Below, piece after piece: positions 23,497 to 32,250 of a DNA stretch of 64,000 nt (its first letter is position 1; every line of letters begins with the position of its first letter). Location: contig NZ_LMUH01000001.1 in assembly GCF_009766105.1 (NCBI RefSeq), positions 187,187-251,186 on the forward strand, read 5' to 3'. The position numbers and the translations under genes are program-made. The stretch is from Granulicella sp. S156 (GTDB lineage Bacteria > Acidobacteriota > Terriglobia > Terriglobales > Acidobacteriaceae). The notes beneath the pieces are model-generated. The model made no database searches. It was not told where the DNA came from and saw only the letters and a list, made by a program, of their open reading frames with translations.

Positions 23497-26490
23497 CTAG
23501 AACCTCAATCTCGCGGTGACTTGCAGGCTACGCATGGCATTTGGCGATACCGGCACGCCGAACTGCGTGCTGTTTATTGTTGTATTCCAGCTGCCGAAGA
23601 CGACATGGTTGAATAGATTGGTGGAATCGACATTCACGAGCAGGTTGTATCGTTTAGTCAGGCGGAATGTACGCGCGAGTGAAGCATTGAAGGTGAACTG
23701 GCCGGGGCCCGTGATTGAATTTCTGCCCGCATTCCCCCACTGCCCTGGCAACGGAGCTTCATACGCCGCAGGATTCAGAAATCGACCCGGTGAGGTCGCA
23801 TAGATCGGCGCACCCGTAAGAGTCCCGCGAATGGAGCCCGGGATCCCGGTGCCGGGGACCGCCGCTGCATAGTTTGGGGTCTCCGGCAGGCCACTGCCGG
23901 AAACAATCGTTGCGGTCGCCGTCCACTCCTTGAACGCTCTTCCGCGCCAACCGCCAAACAACGTCCCACCGCCAATTCCCATGCCGGTGGTGTACTGAAG
24001 GTTCACGTTCAACAGATTGCGCTGGTCGAAGGTCGACAGCCCGCGCTCGGCCTTCAGATCGAGCCAATTCTGTGCATAGACGGCTGTAGCCGCAGCCTGA
24101 GTCGCTGCGCCTACAGCGACAGGACCCTGACCACCCAGCGCAGAGTCGTCGTCGATAGACTTTGAGTAGGTGTACTGCAATGTGGCTGTAAACCCGCTGC
24201 GGAGTCTGCGCCGCAGCTGAATACTAGCGGCCTCACGCGTTGAATCTCCATTCGACGTGCGATACACAAAGTTCGTCGGGCACAGCGGGCATGGATCCGT
24301 CGCACCGATGGGGTAGGTATTCGGCAGGAACTCCTGCACACCGCGCGTTCCCTTAATCCCGAGATACGTCGCGGTCATCTGCAGCGCGAACGGAAGGTCG
24401 CGCTGCACGGAGAGTTGCCACGTATGTATATAGCCGACACGAAAATTTGGATCGACGGCAAAGCTATCGGGGGATGACGAGGAAGATGTGGAACAGGACG
24501 CGGGCTGGCTGAATCCATTCGCCAGCGTGAGCGGGCATGCAGCACTATTGGCTAGATTCAGCGTCTTCGCAAACGGCGACTGCTCCGCCAGTTGCAAGGC
24601 AGTTGCCTGATAGACCGAGGTGTCCTGATAGATGCCATATCCGGCACGAACCACAACGGACGACCCCGGAATAGGCCGCCACGAGAGAGCTACGCGTGGT
24701 TCGACTCCGTTCCGATCAGGCCGCAGCAGCGAATTTGGATACCGCTGCCCTGTCAGAGTTCCGACCGGATCGCTCGCCAGCACCTGGGTTACTGCAGTAA
24801 AGCCCGGCGCGATATCGAGATTTACAAGCCGATTCTGCAGTTCGGAGATAGGGGCTCCATACTCCCAGCGGACACCGACGTTGATCGTAAGATCCGGCCT
24901 GATTCTCCAGTCATCCACAGCGTAGAGATCATAGACCGACTGCCGCAGATACTTGTCCGCATTGCCGAAGGAGATATTGCTTGTGTCCGGAATTCCCTGC
25001 AGGAAATCAGCGAAGTCAGTCGAGCTATTGAGGAACTCAAACGTGCCGCGCGGATTCGACTGTGAAAGATAGTTGAACTCCTGCCTGCGGAAGTCTCCCC
25101 CAACGGTAATGTTATGGCGACCACGGTAATACAACAGCGAAGAAGAGACCCCATCGGTACGATTGCGATCGAAGGAACTTGGCACATCGGTAAGGCTGGC
25201 AATACCGCTGGCAAACACCAGCGTCGGGGGGCCCCAATTGCTCGGAGTTGTATCGTTTCCTATAATGCCGGCATCACCGGAGACATCCGTACGGCCTGCA
25301 AAGAAGGGCGTAACCAGCGTTCTCACGCGGCTGAGTTGAAATCCCGTATTCAGGAACAAGCTGTGATTGAAGCGGTGACTCCAGTTGATATTGGCATTGA
25401 TCCCCAGCGTGTCCGTCGTGTCGACAAAGCCGAAGAGACTGGTGCTGTCCGCTCGTGTGCTCTGATACGCAAAGATGCCGTTCACCTCGTCCCTGCGTCC
25501 TATGCTCTTCTCGAGGCGCGTTTGAAGTTGGTCCTGATGAGTATTGTTGAGCACTGGAATCTGATAGTTGTACAGCGAATTGTTTGCAACATTGGGAAGC
25601 GGATAGAAGGTCAGCAGATCCTGCGCCTGCGCGTCGATGGGGTCGACGCTCTCCCTCTGCGCCTGCGTCGGCACCAGGCTGGTGTTATTTTGAGCGATCT
25701 GATTCCGCGTCCACAGGTAGCCGATGAAGAAGGTCGGCCCATGCGGCATCAGGCGTGGAATATTCAGCGGACCGCCCAGGAACACTCCACCAGTTATATT
25801 GGTGTACGACGGCTTCGGGCTTTCCACCCCGCTTAGAGAATAGTTTCGCGCATCGAGTGCCGAGTTTTGCAGTTTCAGGCTAAATCCGCCGTTATACAGG
25901 CTACTCGTTCCCTTCCGTGTATTTCCAAACGCCGGAGCAAGCGTGAACTGCGACGTCGCCGCATTGTTCACACTGCCGTTGACGAGAAGGCCGTCGGAGG
26001 GCTGCTGGCCGGAGCTCTCTGGCGGCTTGGGCATCTCGGCGGTGTCGGCAGGCTTTGGCGCCGAGCCCTTGCCCGGCGCAGTGGCAACATCCGCGGCTGG
26101 TGCTGGCACGGGCGCCGCCTTTACGATCTTGGTCTGCGCGATGATCTGGTCCAGCGGAAGCATCTTCAGCTCCCACTTGAGCGCAGGCATATTGGATGTC
26201 ACGGTCACATCCTGTTGGATCGTCGCAAAACACGACATCTCGACTTCGATCTTCCAGGCACCGTCCGGCAAATCGGGAAAGGAGTAGACCCCCTGCGCAT
26301 CGGAGACAGCGACAAACTTCTTGCTGCCCTGCGTGGCCGTAACTGTCGCGCCCGGAACCGGCAGGCCGCCGAAGATCACCTGGCCATGCTGTTCCGAAGC
26401 CATAGCCAGGCTGGGAACAGCGAGACACGCGACGATGCAGAGGAGGCGAAGATATCTGCTCACTTGTTGCCACAATATCGAATGCTTCAT
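23497..26490 (-). CDS. Oar-like outer membrane protein with carboxypeptidase-regulatory domain
   Basis: About 997 residues. After the signal peptide (LLCIVACLAVPSLAMAS) comes an Ig-like carboxypeptidase-regulatory domain (GQVIFGGLPVPGATVTATQG to residue ~100). A Pro/Ala linker follows, then a long TonB-receptor-like beta-barrel with many aromatic beta strands, ending in VTARLRF with terminal Phe as in outer membrane barrels. This is the expanded acidobacterial receptor family that takes up or binds large ligands. I chose the inner ATG (MKHSILWQQV) because the longest frame overlaps nothing useful. It sits between a TIGR03435 gene and the VWFA gene, with gaps of 39 and 1 bp. Confidence 0.8.
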   Translation of the reverse strand: MKHSILWQQVSRYLRLLCIVACLAVPSLAMASEQHGQVIFGGLPVPGATVTATQGSKKFVAVSDAQGVYSFPDLPDGAWKIEVEMSCFATIQQDVTVTSNMPALKWELKMLPLDQIIAQTKIVKAAPVPAPAADVATAPGKGSAPKPADTAEMPKPPESSGQQPSDGLLVNGSVNNAATSQFTLAPAFGNTRKGTSSLYNGGFSLKLQNSALDARNYSLSGVESPKPSYTNITGGVFLGGPLNIPRLMPHGPTFFIGYLWTRNQIAQNNTSLVPTQAQRESVDPIDAQAQDLLTFYPLPNVANNSLYNYQIPVLNNTHQDQLQTRLEKSIGRRDEVNGIFAYQSTRADSTSLFGFVDTTDTLGINANINWSHRFNHSLFLNTGFQLSRVRTLVTPFFAGRTDVSGDAGIIGNDTTPSNWGPPTLVFASGIASLTDVPSSFDRNRTDGVSSSLLYYRGRHNITVGGDFRRQEFNYLSQSNPRGTFEFLNSSTDFADFLQGIPDTSNISFGNADKYLRQSVYDLYAVDDWRIRPDLTINVGVRWEYGAPISELQNRLVNLDIAPGFTAVTQVLASDPVGTLTGQRYPNSLLRPDRNGVEPRVALSWRPIPGSSVVVRAGYGIYQDTSVYQATALQLAEQSPFAKTLNLANSAACPLTLANGFSQPASCSTSSSSSPDSFAVDPNFRVGYIHTWQLSVQRDLPFALQMTATYLGIKGTRGVQEFLPNTYPIGATDPCPLCPTNFVYRTSNGDSTREAASIQLRRRLRSGFTATLQYTYSKSIDDDSALGGQGPVAVGAATQAAATAVYAQNWLDLKAERGLSTFDQRNLLNVNLQYTTGMGIGGGTLFGGWRGRAFKEWTATATIVSGSGLPETPNYAAAVPGTGIPGSIRGTLTGAPIYATSPGRFLNPAAYEAPLPGQWGNAGRNSITGPGQFTFNASLARTFRLTKRYNLLVNVDSTNLFNHVVFGSWNTTINSTQFGVPVSPNAMRSLQVTARLRF

Positions 26491-26529
26491 CCGCAGCCCA
26501 TTCTCCGAAAGTCTCTCACAACCCATACG

Positions 26530-27504
26530 TCAATTTGCCGAGGGATGTTCAATATGGTCGACAACAATAAAATTTACGGGCCCTTTTTGCGCTTCCAACT
26601 TTAGCCCGAGCTGTTCCTTCAATGCCTCAAGAAAGGTTGGGCCCGACGTATCGGAAGAAGTATCAGCACCGGGTGTTATGGAATGATGCGCATCAGGAGC
26701 CCACTCCAGAGTGAAATCGTAGGTTCCGGTCAGTCCGGTGCGATCCAGAACGGGTCGCCCTAGATCTCCCCAGTCGGGCAACGCGCTTGCAATCAATCCC
26801 ATGGTCACGTTGCGTGCGCCGAGGCTGAGTCGCCTAGACCCAGTCACCGGCATCATCACAGGGCCGCCGCAAGTTGCAGGAAAACCTCCGGCAACCGAAC
26901 TATGGCCTGGGTCGGTCGCAAGTGTCGTTGAACAGGATGCGTCGTTCGGATGCGGCCGGAGCCTTGGCCCCGTCTTTTCGGGCTTCGAGAGAAGAAGGGC
27001 GAGCACAGGAACCTCCCGGGTATCATGGCGAACCGTCAATTTAAAACGGTCTGCGAGCAAAGACTGCATCATCAGGCGCATCTCGTCTTTCGTAGGATCA
27101 CCCTGTGCGCGCGCCTGGATATCAAACCTATCTGTGGTGACCCAATCCGGCAGTCCGGCTCGTAAAAATTGCAACTGGTTGTTGGTCAGCTTGTACGCGA
27201 AGGCAATGTACACCACCAGAGCTGTGCCGCTTGCCGAGAACAAGCCTCCGTTGGGGGCATAGACATCCCCTGGTCCCAGAAGAAAGTTGGACTTCGGCTT
27301 GTCGTCGGACTTGTTCTGTTTCACAGATGCGACGTCGAACTCCAGCTTGTTCCCCGTCACGGTCGACGAGGAAGCTGCCATCGGCAATTGTGCGCGGCTT
27401 ACGGTTGAAGGAACAAATTGCATAGCTACAACAATCCAGCCAAACATGACCAACCAACGTCGTCCCTGAACCGGCAACCTGTACCCGTCATGTTCGGTAG
27501 ACAT
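26530..27504 (-). CDS. TIGR03435 family secreted protein (copy 2)
   Basis: A 324-residue protein with a hydrophobic N-terminal export segment (WLVMFGWIVVAMQFVPSTVSRAQ), the family motif EFDVASVKQNKSDD, and the C-terminal tail VVDHIEHPSAN. Other family blocks are LLADRFKLTVRHDTREVPVLALLL and LDRTGLTGTYDFTLEW. AAGGA lies ten bases before the ATG. It is the first gene of the operon that continues with the Oar-like receptor and VWFA protein, so these three acidobacterial families are made together. The family has no known activity. Confidence 0.88.
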   Translation of the reverse strand: MSTEHDGYRLPVQGRRWLVMFGWIVVAMQFVPSTVSRAQLPMAASSSTVTGNKLEFDVASVKQNKSDDKPKSNFLLGPGDVYAPNGGLFSASGTALVVYIAFAYKLTNNQLQFLRAGLPDWVTTDRFDIQARAQGDPTKDEMRLMMQSLLADRFKLTVRHDTREVPVLALLLSKPEKTGPRLRPHPNDASCSTTLATDPGHSSVAGGFPATCGGPVMMPVTGSRRLSLGARNVTMGLIASALPDWGDLGRPVLDRTGLTGTYDFTLEWAPDAHHSITPGADTSSDTSGPTFLEALKEQLGLKLEAQKGPVNFIVVDHIEHPSAN

Positions 27505-27796
27505 TGCTTGACTGTCCTTCTTTCGAAGATGTCCTAAATAGTTAGGAGATTACGTTCACATCAGCTTGCCTGTCAACTAAAACTTGATAGGACCATCCAC
27601 AGATCGGGTTTTCAGCTCTCTGCAGTTCACTACCTACTAACTTAGACATTACTTTCCCGCTAAATGTTCCCAGCACTCGCGTTATTTCTCCATCTTGAGC
27701 CTTTAGAAAGCATCTCAACAGGGTCAACAACGACCATCCACTCTTGACTTCGATACTCGTCAGACGCAGCAAGCCTGCCGATGTAATCGCCTCAGG
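27505..27796. other. Intergenic region without a recognisable gene
   Basis: About 290 bp between the BlaR1-like fusion and the TIGR03435 operon. A 76-codon minus frame here has no ribosome-binding site or family resemblance. It must contain the promoter of the TIGR03435-Oar-VWFA operon, but none is clear. Confidence 0.4.
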
Positions 27797-29893
27797 CTAA
27801 TTCGCGGAGGGTTTTTCCACGTGATCGATGACCAGAACGTCGGTTGGAGTCTTCTTCGCCTCCAGCTTCAGCCCGAGCCGCTGGATCGCCTCAAAGAATC
27901 CCGGTGGTTCTTCAACACCATCGGGCGCCTTTGTAATCGCGATTGGCGCATGCCCATGGAACTGCGAATCGTCGGGCGCGAAGGTAAGGCTGAAATCGAA
28001 CCTTCCGGAAAGACCAGTCTGGTCTACAACTGGCCGGTCAAGCACCATCATTTGCAGAAAGCCCGTAAAGTCCGTCATCGTCACATTGACCACGGGGATT
28101 GTCAGCCCTCCTGGTGCGGGCCGCATTCCAAAGCCACGGTTCGGTCCGTCAGATTGCGCTGGACTCAGCTTTGGTCCATCCTTTCCAACCGTCAACACAA
28201 ACGCCGAGAGCTCTCTCTTGTCGTGATGGAACTTCAATTGAAACCGGTCCGCCAGCAACTTTTGAATCATGATCTGCGATTGCTGAGGAGTTGGCATTCC
28301 CTCCGGCACTGGTATCGCGGCAATATCGTAGCGATCTTTGCCCACCCAATCCGGCACTCCCAGAATCTGTTTTGATTGAACTCCGTATGCAAAGGCAATC
28401 AGGTCCCCCAACGACGAGTTGAGCGTAGTAAAGTTATGCCCAATAAAACCAAGCCTCTGCATGTTAGGAGCCCCGGAGTCGTTCGGCTTAATCGTCGCTA
28501 CCTCAAAGGAGGGATCGGCATCAGCCGGCATCTCCTTCTGCGGCACAAACGCCGGGATCTCCCATGCCGTCTCCTGGGTTGCACGCACCAGATTCAACGG
28601 CAATGGATTGCCCCCCCGGCTCAAGTTTCCCGTAATGGATGTACCGTCCGCGCTCAACGTCCCTTCATAGTTGCCGAAGCCTAGTTCCGCCTTGAAAGTC
28701 GAGTCAACCAGAGTGGCCGAAGAAGCTGTGACTGGTTGCGCCCCGTCATCGATGGGGTACAAGACAGCCTTTAATTTTCCATCGTTCTTCGAGAGCTTCA
28801 GGACGATCCGGAGATCTCGATCGGTCTTCAAAGTGCCCTGCCAGGTCCCGGTAATCCCAGTCGAGCTCTCAACCGTAGTTTGAGCATGAACATGATTGAT
28901 ATGGACCAGGCCAAAGACGACCGGCATCGCCACAGCGACGATTCCAGCCAGGCAAAGCAGAAGCTTCCTGCTGAGATCGAGCTTGTGAGCTGCCTGCTCC
29001 GCCATAATGTGGACGATGCGCCGCTTGAGGTCCGCCCCCGTAATTCCTGAGACGCAGGCCAGTGGTGACTCCAAATAGAACTTACAGACGTTGAGGATGC
29101 TCTCGGCATAAAGCGGTGCGTCGTTGCCCGACTGCAGCACGGCTTCATCGCAGGCCCGCTCACGCTCCTCCAACAGGCGGGCTTTGATCCACCACGCTGC
29201 GGGATGAAACCAGAAGATGGCTGCTACCAACATATGGAGGGTAGCAGTGAGGTTATCGCGCCGCCGAACGTGGCACATCTCATGGACAATGATCGTGCTG
29301 AGTTGCGGCGAGGTCAGACGCTCGTCGATCCCCTTCGGCAGCAGAAGCACAGGACGCACGATACCAAAGATGCCGGGCTCAAGCAGGTTGGGAGAAGAGA
29401 GAACAGGCACCTCGGCCAGCAGCGTCATCGGAGAAGATGCGCGGACGATGGAACGAATCTTCCACCAACTGCGCGTCCACGAAAACACGATAACGAGCGC
29501 GCCGAAGAGCCAAACCGCGAGCAATATTAATGGCCAAACATTCGTGTGGCCTGGAGCGAGAACAGGAGTTGCGCCGGTATAGGCAGCAGTAGCATGCGAT
29601 GAAGTCCAGGCAAACGGCTGAGTGAACTTCCCCATCACGGCGTCAAACGCTGGTTGTTGAATGGGGGCAGCGATTTTCGCGCGAAGCGATTCACCGGCGG
29701 CGATGAGAAGCGAGAATGGAACTAAAAACTTCAAGGACGCAATCATCCACACCCAATAGCGAGTCCTGGCATGATTGTTCCGCAGAGCCAGCGTAAGGAA
29801 CCACGCCATCAACACCACAACGGTCGACTGCCAAAGATGATTGCCCATCTCTGGTGCGATGACTGTCCATGCTGCAGATAAGGATTGTGGCAT
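27797..29893 (-). CDS. BlaR1-like M56 metallopeptidase fused to a TIGR03435 domain
   Basis: A 698-residue polytopic membrane protein. Residues 1-335 are a BlaR1/MecR1-type M56 peptidase: membrane helices, zinc motif HEMCH (204-208), a further acidic ligand region LEERERACDEAVL (241-253), and a last helix near 310-332. In BlaR1 the outside part is a penicillin-binding sensor. Here it is replaced by a beta domain starting GITGTWQGTL (~346-440) and a TIGR03435 domain from SFEVATIKPNDSG (~462) to the tail VIDHVEKPSAN. The start shares a base with the BlaI gene stop (TAATG). By analogy it cleaves the repressor when its outer domain binds a signal; the signal is unknown. Confidence 0.85.
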   Translation of the reverse strand: MPQSLSAAWTVIAPEMGNHLWQSTVVVLMAWFLTLALRNNHARTRYWVWMIASLKFLVPFSLLIAAGESLRAKIAAPIQQPAFDAVMGKFTQPFAWTSSHATAAYTGATPVLAPGHTNVWPLILLAVWLFGALVIVFSWTRSWWKIRSIVRASSPMTLLAEVPVLSSPNLLEPGIFGIVRPVLLLPKGIDERLTSPQLSTIIVHEMCHVRRRDNLTATLHMLVAAIFWFHPAAWWIKARLLEERERACDEAVLQSGNDAPLYAESILNVCKFYLESPLACVSGITGADLKRRIVHIMAEQAAHKLDLSRKLLLCLAGIVAVAMPVVFGLVHINHVHAQTTVESSTGITGTWQGTLKTDRDLRIVLKLSKNDGKLKAVLYPIDDGAQPVTASSATLVDSTFKAELGFGNYEGTLSADGTSITGNLSRGGNPLPLNLVRATQETAWEIPAFVPQKEMPADADPSFEVATIKPNDSGAPNMQRLGFIGHNFTTLNSSLGDLIAFAYGVQSKQILGVPDWVGKDRYDIAAIPVPEGMPTPQQSQIMIQKLLADRFQLKFHHDKRELSAFVLTVGKDGPKLSPAQSDGPNRGFGMRPAPGGLTIPVVNVTMTDFTGFLQMMVLDRPVVDQTGLSGRFDFSLTFAPDDSQFHGHAPIAITKAPDGVEEPPGFFEAIQRLGLKLEAKKTPTDVLVIDHVEKPSAN

Positions 29894-30276
29894 TATGCCT
29901 TGTCCTTTCTCTCCAGCTTACGGAGCGTCTTCTCCGCTTCTTTCACATCGTCCAACGTCAGCTTGCCGGATTCGATCAGGTGCGCCATCACAGGCTGTGT
30001 GCGTCCGCCGAAGAGGGCAAGAAGATCGTCGATCAGCCTCCGTTGCGCCGCGTCGCGAGAGATCGCCGCCTCAAAGACGTGAAAGTTTCCTACCTTCCTC
30101 ACACGGCGCAGGATATTCTTCGCCTCCATGCGATACATGGTCGTCTGGATCGTTGTATAGGCGGGCCTTCCCTTTTCAGGAAAAGCCTCCTGTATCTCAC
30201 GGATGGAGGACTCGCCTCGGGTCCAAAGCGTATCCATGATCTTCAGTTCGAGCTTCGTCAGTTTAGGTCCGGCCAT
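29893..30276 (-). CDS. BlaI/MecI/CopY family transcriptional repressor
   Basis: A 127-residue winged-helix repressor. It reads LTKLELKIMDTLWTRGESSIREIQEAF and AYTTIQTTMYRMEAKNILRR in the DNA-binding part, followed by the Penicillinase_R dimerisation helices. The ATG at 30276 is used; a TTG three codons earlier also has an AGAGG nearby. It is co-translated with the BlaR1-like fusion, whose protease should inactivate it. A palindrome close to the BlaI operator consensus lies 30 bp upstream, indicating autoregulation. Confidence 0.9.
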   Translation of the reverse strand: MAGPKLTKLELKIMDTLWTRGESSIREIQEAFPEKGRPAYTTIQTTMYRMEAKNILRRVRKVGNFHVFEAAISRDAAQRRLIDDLLALFGGRTQPVMAHLIESGKLTLDDVKEAEKTLRKLERKDKA

Positions 30277-30305
30277 CGCTATCAACTACCTCTGTGGGTG
30301 TATCT

Positions 30306-30319
30306 ACTACATATGTGGT
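30306..30319. promoter_or_regulatory. Candidate BlaI-type operator
   Basis: ACTACATATGTGGT is an imperfect palindrome containing TACATATGTG, which differs at one base from the BlaI/MecI consensus TACAnnTGTA. It is centred about 37 bp upstream of the repressor's ATG. A second, looser inverted repeat (AAACA ten bases TGTTT) follows directly. Confidence 0.6.
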
Positions 30320-30466
30320 AAACACTACCACGACTGTTTGATAGATAGCAAGAGGTGAGATGGGAAGCCGGTTCGCCCCTATTTCATCGCTGAAATACTG
30401 CTAGTATCCGAGAAATCATACCTAACACGATTTGTATTTCAATCCCCCTCGGGATCGTCATCCTGA

Positions 30467-31970
30467 GAGCCTGTGACTTTTTGATTTTTGAGGGATCGAG
30501 GCAGAAGCGGTTTCCGCTTTTGTAGGTTGGGGATAGAAGGTGGAGCAGTGGCGCTTGGTGCGAAGGGAGTGTTTGGAGCCGTATTTATGCTCTTCCGAGC
30601 AGGTTCTGAGCGAAATGGAAGATGTTGTAGGCGAGGGCGCACCATAGAGCGACGCAACGCATCTTGGCGGCACCTCGGATGGTCATCTGTGTAAGTCCCC
30701 TGTGGGTTCGGAGGTCGGCGTTGGCGGTCTCGCTGGTGGCGGCTCGTAGCTTATAGATTTCCTTCCCTTCGGGGCTGGCCATGCGCTTCTTCCAGCGCAG
30801 CACTGCCGGGCTGTCGCCACGTTTTGGTTCCAGCTCACGGCCGCGCTTAGCGGCTGATTTGGCCGGTTTAGGCGGAACGAACAGATCTACCTCGCCTGCA
30901 TTTTCGATATCGTCCTTACGCAGGTAACCGCCGTCGATCAGGTGCTGTTGGACTGTCTTGCCAGTACGCTGCTCCACCTGCTGGCGCATGGGTGTACTCA
31001 GACCAACACTGTCGGTTCCTTCGCTCGTGACATCGACTCCCACGATGGCGCGGCTACTGGTATCGGTAGCCAGTTGTACGTTCACCGCCGGGTTGAAGCC
31101 TCCGTTGGGCATCTTCATGCGCCGGGCTTCGGGATCGGTCGTGCTCACCCGTGGTTGCCGCTGGCGTATCTTCTCTCCGTGCTTACCCTTACCGGCCCGC
31201 CGCTCCGCTTCGGCCTGCTTCTGCTGGAGCTCAGGCAGTTGCGCCACGGCTTGCTCCAGACGTGCGAGCCTCTGCTCGGCAGACTTCTTGCGAGCCGCCT
31301 TCTGCCGCGCGCTCAACTCCGCCGCCACCCCGCCATCGACCTGCTGGCGCAACTGTTCCACATGCTCCCGGGCCTGACTCAACAACTCCTGCAGACGCTC
31401 TTCACGACGGAAGCTGCTCGCCCCAGCGCTTACCCGCACCCGCACTCCATCCTGGCTGATACGGCTCACCTTCACGATGTCCTTATCCACCAGGGATGCA
31501 ATCACCTGCGTAAATAAAGCGTCCAGCGCAGCTCCATGATCGGTGCGGAAGTCCGACAGAAGACGATGATTTACTGTCACCCCACCGCATAGCCATAGAA
31601 ACGGTGCGCTCTCTTCGCAACGCCGCGCCAACTCACGCGCAGACCCGACCCCACGGATGCAGCCATACAGCCATAGTCCAACCAACAGCTGAGGATCGGT
31701 GCTGTCACGGCCACTCACACCCGCTCGGGCCTTGATCGGCTCGTAGAACCCCGATACATCCAGCTGCTCCACCACCGCCGCTACCGAACGAACTGGATGG
31801 TTCGCTCCCACAAGATCATCAGCACACTGCGCTACCCAACCCAGCTGGCCTCGCTCCGGTTTACGCAGACGCAATCCACTCAACCGCTGTTCTCTCATCT
31901 CTCCCGTTGTAGCTGCTCACCCTGTTTAAAACCTACTGCCAACTCTCAAATAACAAAAAAGTCACACGCT
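30467..31970 (-). mobile_element. IS1182-type insertion sequence
   Basis: About 1.5 kb carrying one transposase gene. The ends are imperfect inverted repeats sharing TGTGACTTTTT followed by a related T-rich run. The flanks CTGA (30463-30466) and CTGA (31971-31974) look like a 4-bp target duplication; because the ends differ by a base, a 3-bp TGA duplication is also possible. Removing the element joins GTCATCCTGA to GCGAAG, restoring a REP-like repeat present again at 32.14-32.20 kb. Confidence 0.8.
30585..31898 (-). CDS. IS1182 family transposase
   Basis: A 437-residue DDE transposase. The N-terminal DUF772-type region reads VAAVVEQLDVSGFYEPIKAR and DPQLLVGLWLYGCIRGVGSARELA. A Gln/Arg/Glu-rich coiled coil spans about residues 165-235, and the catalytic domain begins near RMKMPNGGFNPAVNVQLATD and includes DGGYLRKDDIENAG. 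GGGAGAG lies just before the ATG. The frame is complete, so the element may still be active. Confidence 0.9.
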   Translation of the reverse strand: MREQRLSGLRLRKPERGQLGWVAQCADDLVGANHPVRSVAAVVEQLDVSGFYEPIKARAGVSGRDSTDPQLLVGLWLYGCIRGVGSARELARRCEESAPFLWLCGGVTVNHRLLSDFRTDHGAALDALFTQVIASLVDKDIVKVSRISQDGVRVRVSAGASSFRREERLQELLSQAREHVEQLRQQVDGGVAAELSARQKAARKKSAEQRLARLEQAVAQLPELQQKQAEAERRAGKGKHGEKIRQRQPRVSTTDPEARRMKMPNGGFNPAVNVQLATDTSSRAIVGVDVTSEGTDSVGLSTPMRQQVEQRTGKTVQQHLIDGGYLRKDDIENAGEVDLFVPPKPAKSAAKRGRELEPKRGDSPAVLRWKKRMASPEGKEIYKLRAATSETANADLRTHRGLTQMTIRGAAKMRCVALWCALAYNIFHFAQNLLGRA

Positions 31971-32195
31971 CTGAGCGAAGTAGCTCGCGTACTTTGCGGG
32001 CTACGCAGTCGAAGGACCCCGAAGATTCTTACGCTACGTCTGCAGCTTGTACCTTTCCGCCGCACACATCAGTGGTTCCAGAAGTAGCAAGAATCTAGTG
32101 GTTGAAATGGCTCGAACCGTATTGGACCAGTAGAGTTCTTCGGGGTCCTTCGACTGCGCGTCCCCAAAAGCTGGGACGCTCCGCTCAGGATGACG
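31971..32195. repeat. Inverted pair of REP-like repeats, one arm split by the IS
   Basis: The right remainder of one repeat (CGAAG to GTCGAAGGACCCCGAAGA, 31975-32036; its start GTCATCCTGA is at 30457-30466, left of the IS) faces an inverted second copy at 32136-32195 (TTCTTCGGGGTCCTTCGACT to CTCAGGATGACG). About 100 bp separates them. Each copy also has its own internal hairpin. No gene lies between. Confidence 0.7.
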
Positions 32196-32250
32196 CTTCT
32201 GAGGCAATACAAAAAACAAATGCACTGGATATAACTTCTTTGATATCGCT

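Noticed and set aside
27542..27772. 76-codon minus-strand frame in the gap before the TIGR03435 operon
   Set aside because: No ribosome-binding site, no signal peptide or family similarity; treated as non-coding.
27797..30276. Beta-lactam resistance sensor
   Set aside because: The protease and repressor are of BlaR1/BlaI type, but the penicillin-binding sensor domain (SxxK, KTG) is absent and there is no beta-lactamase gene.
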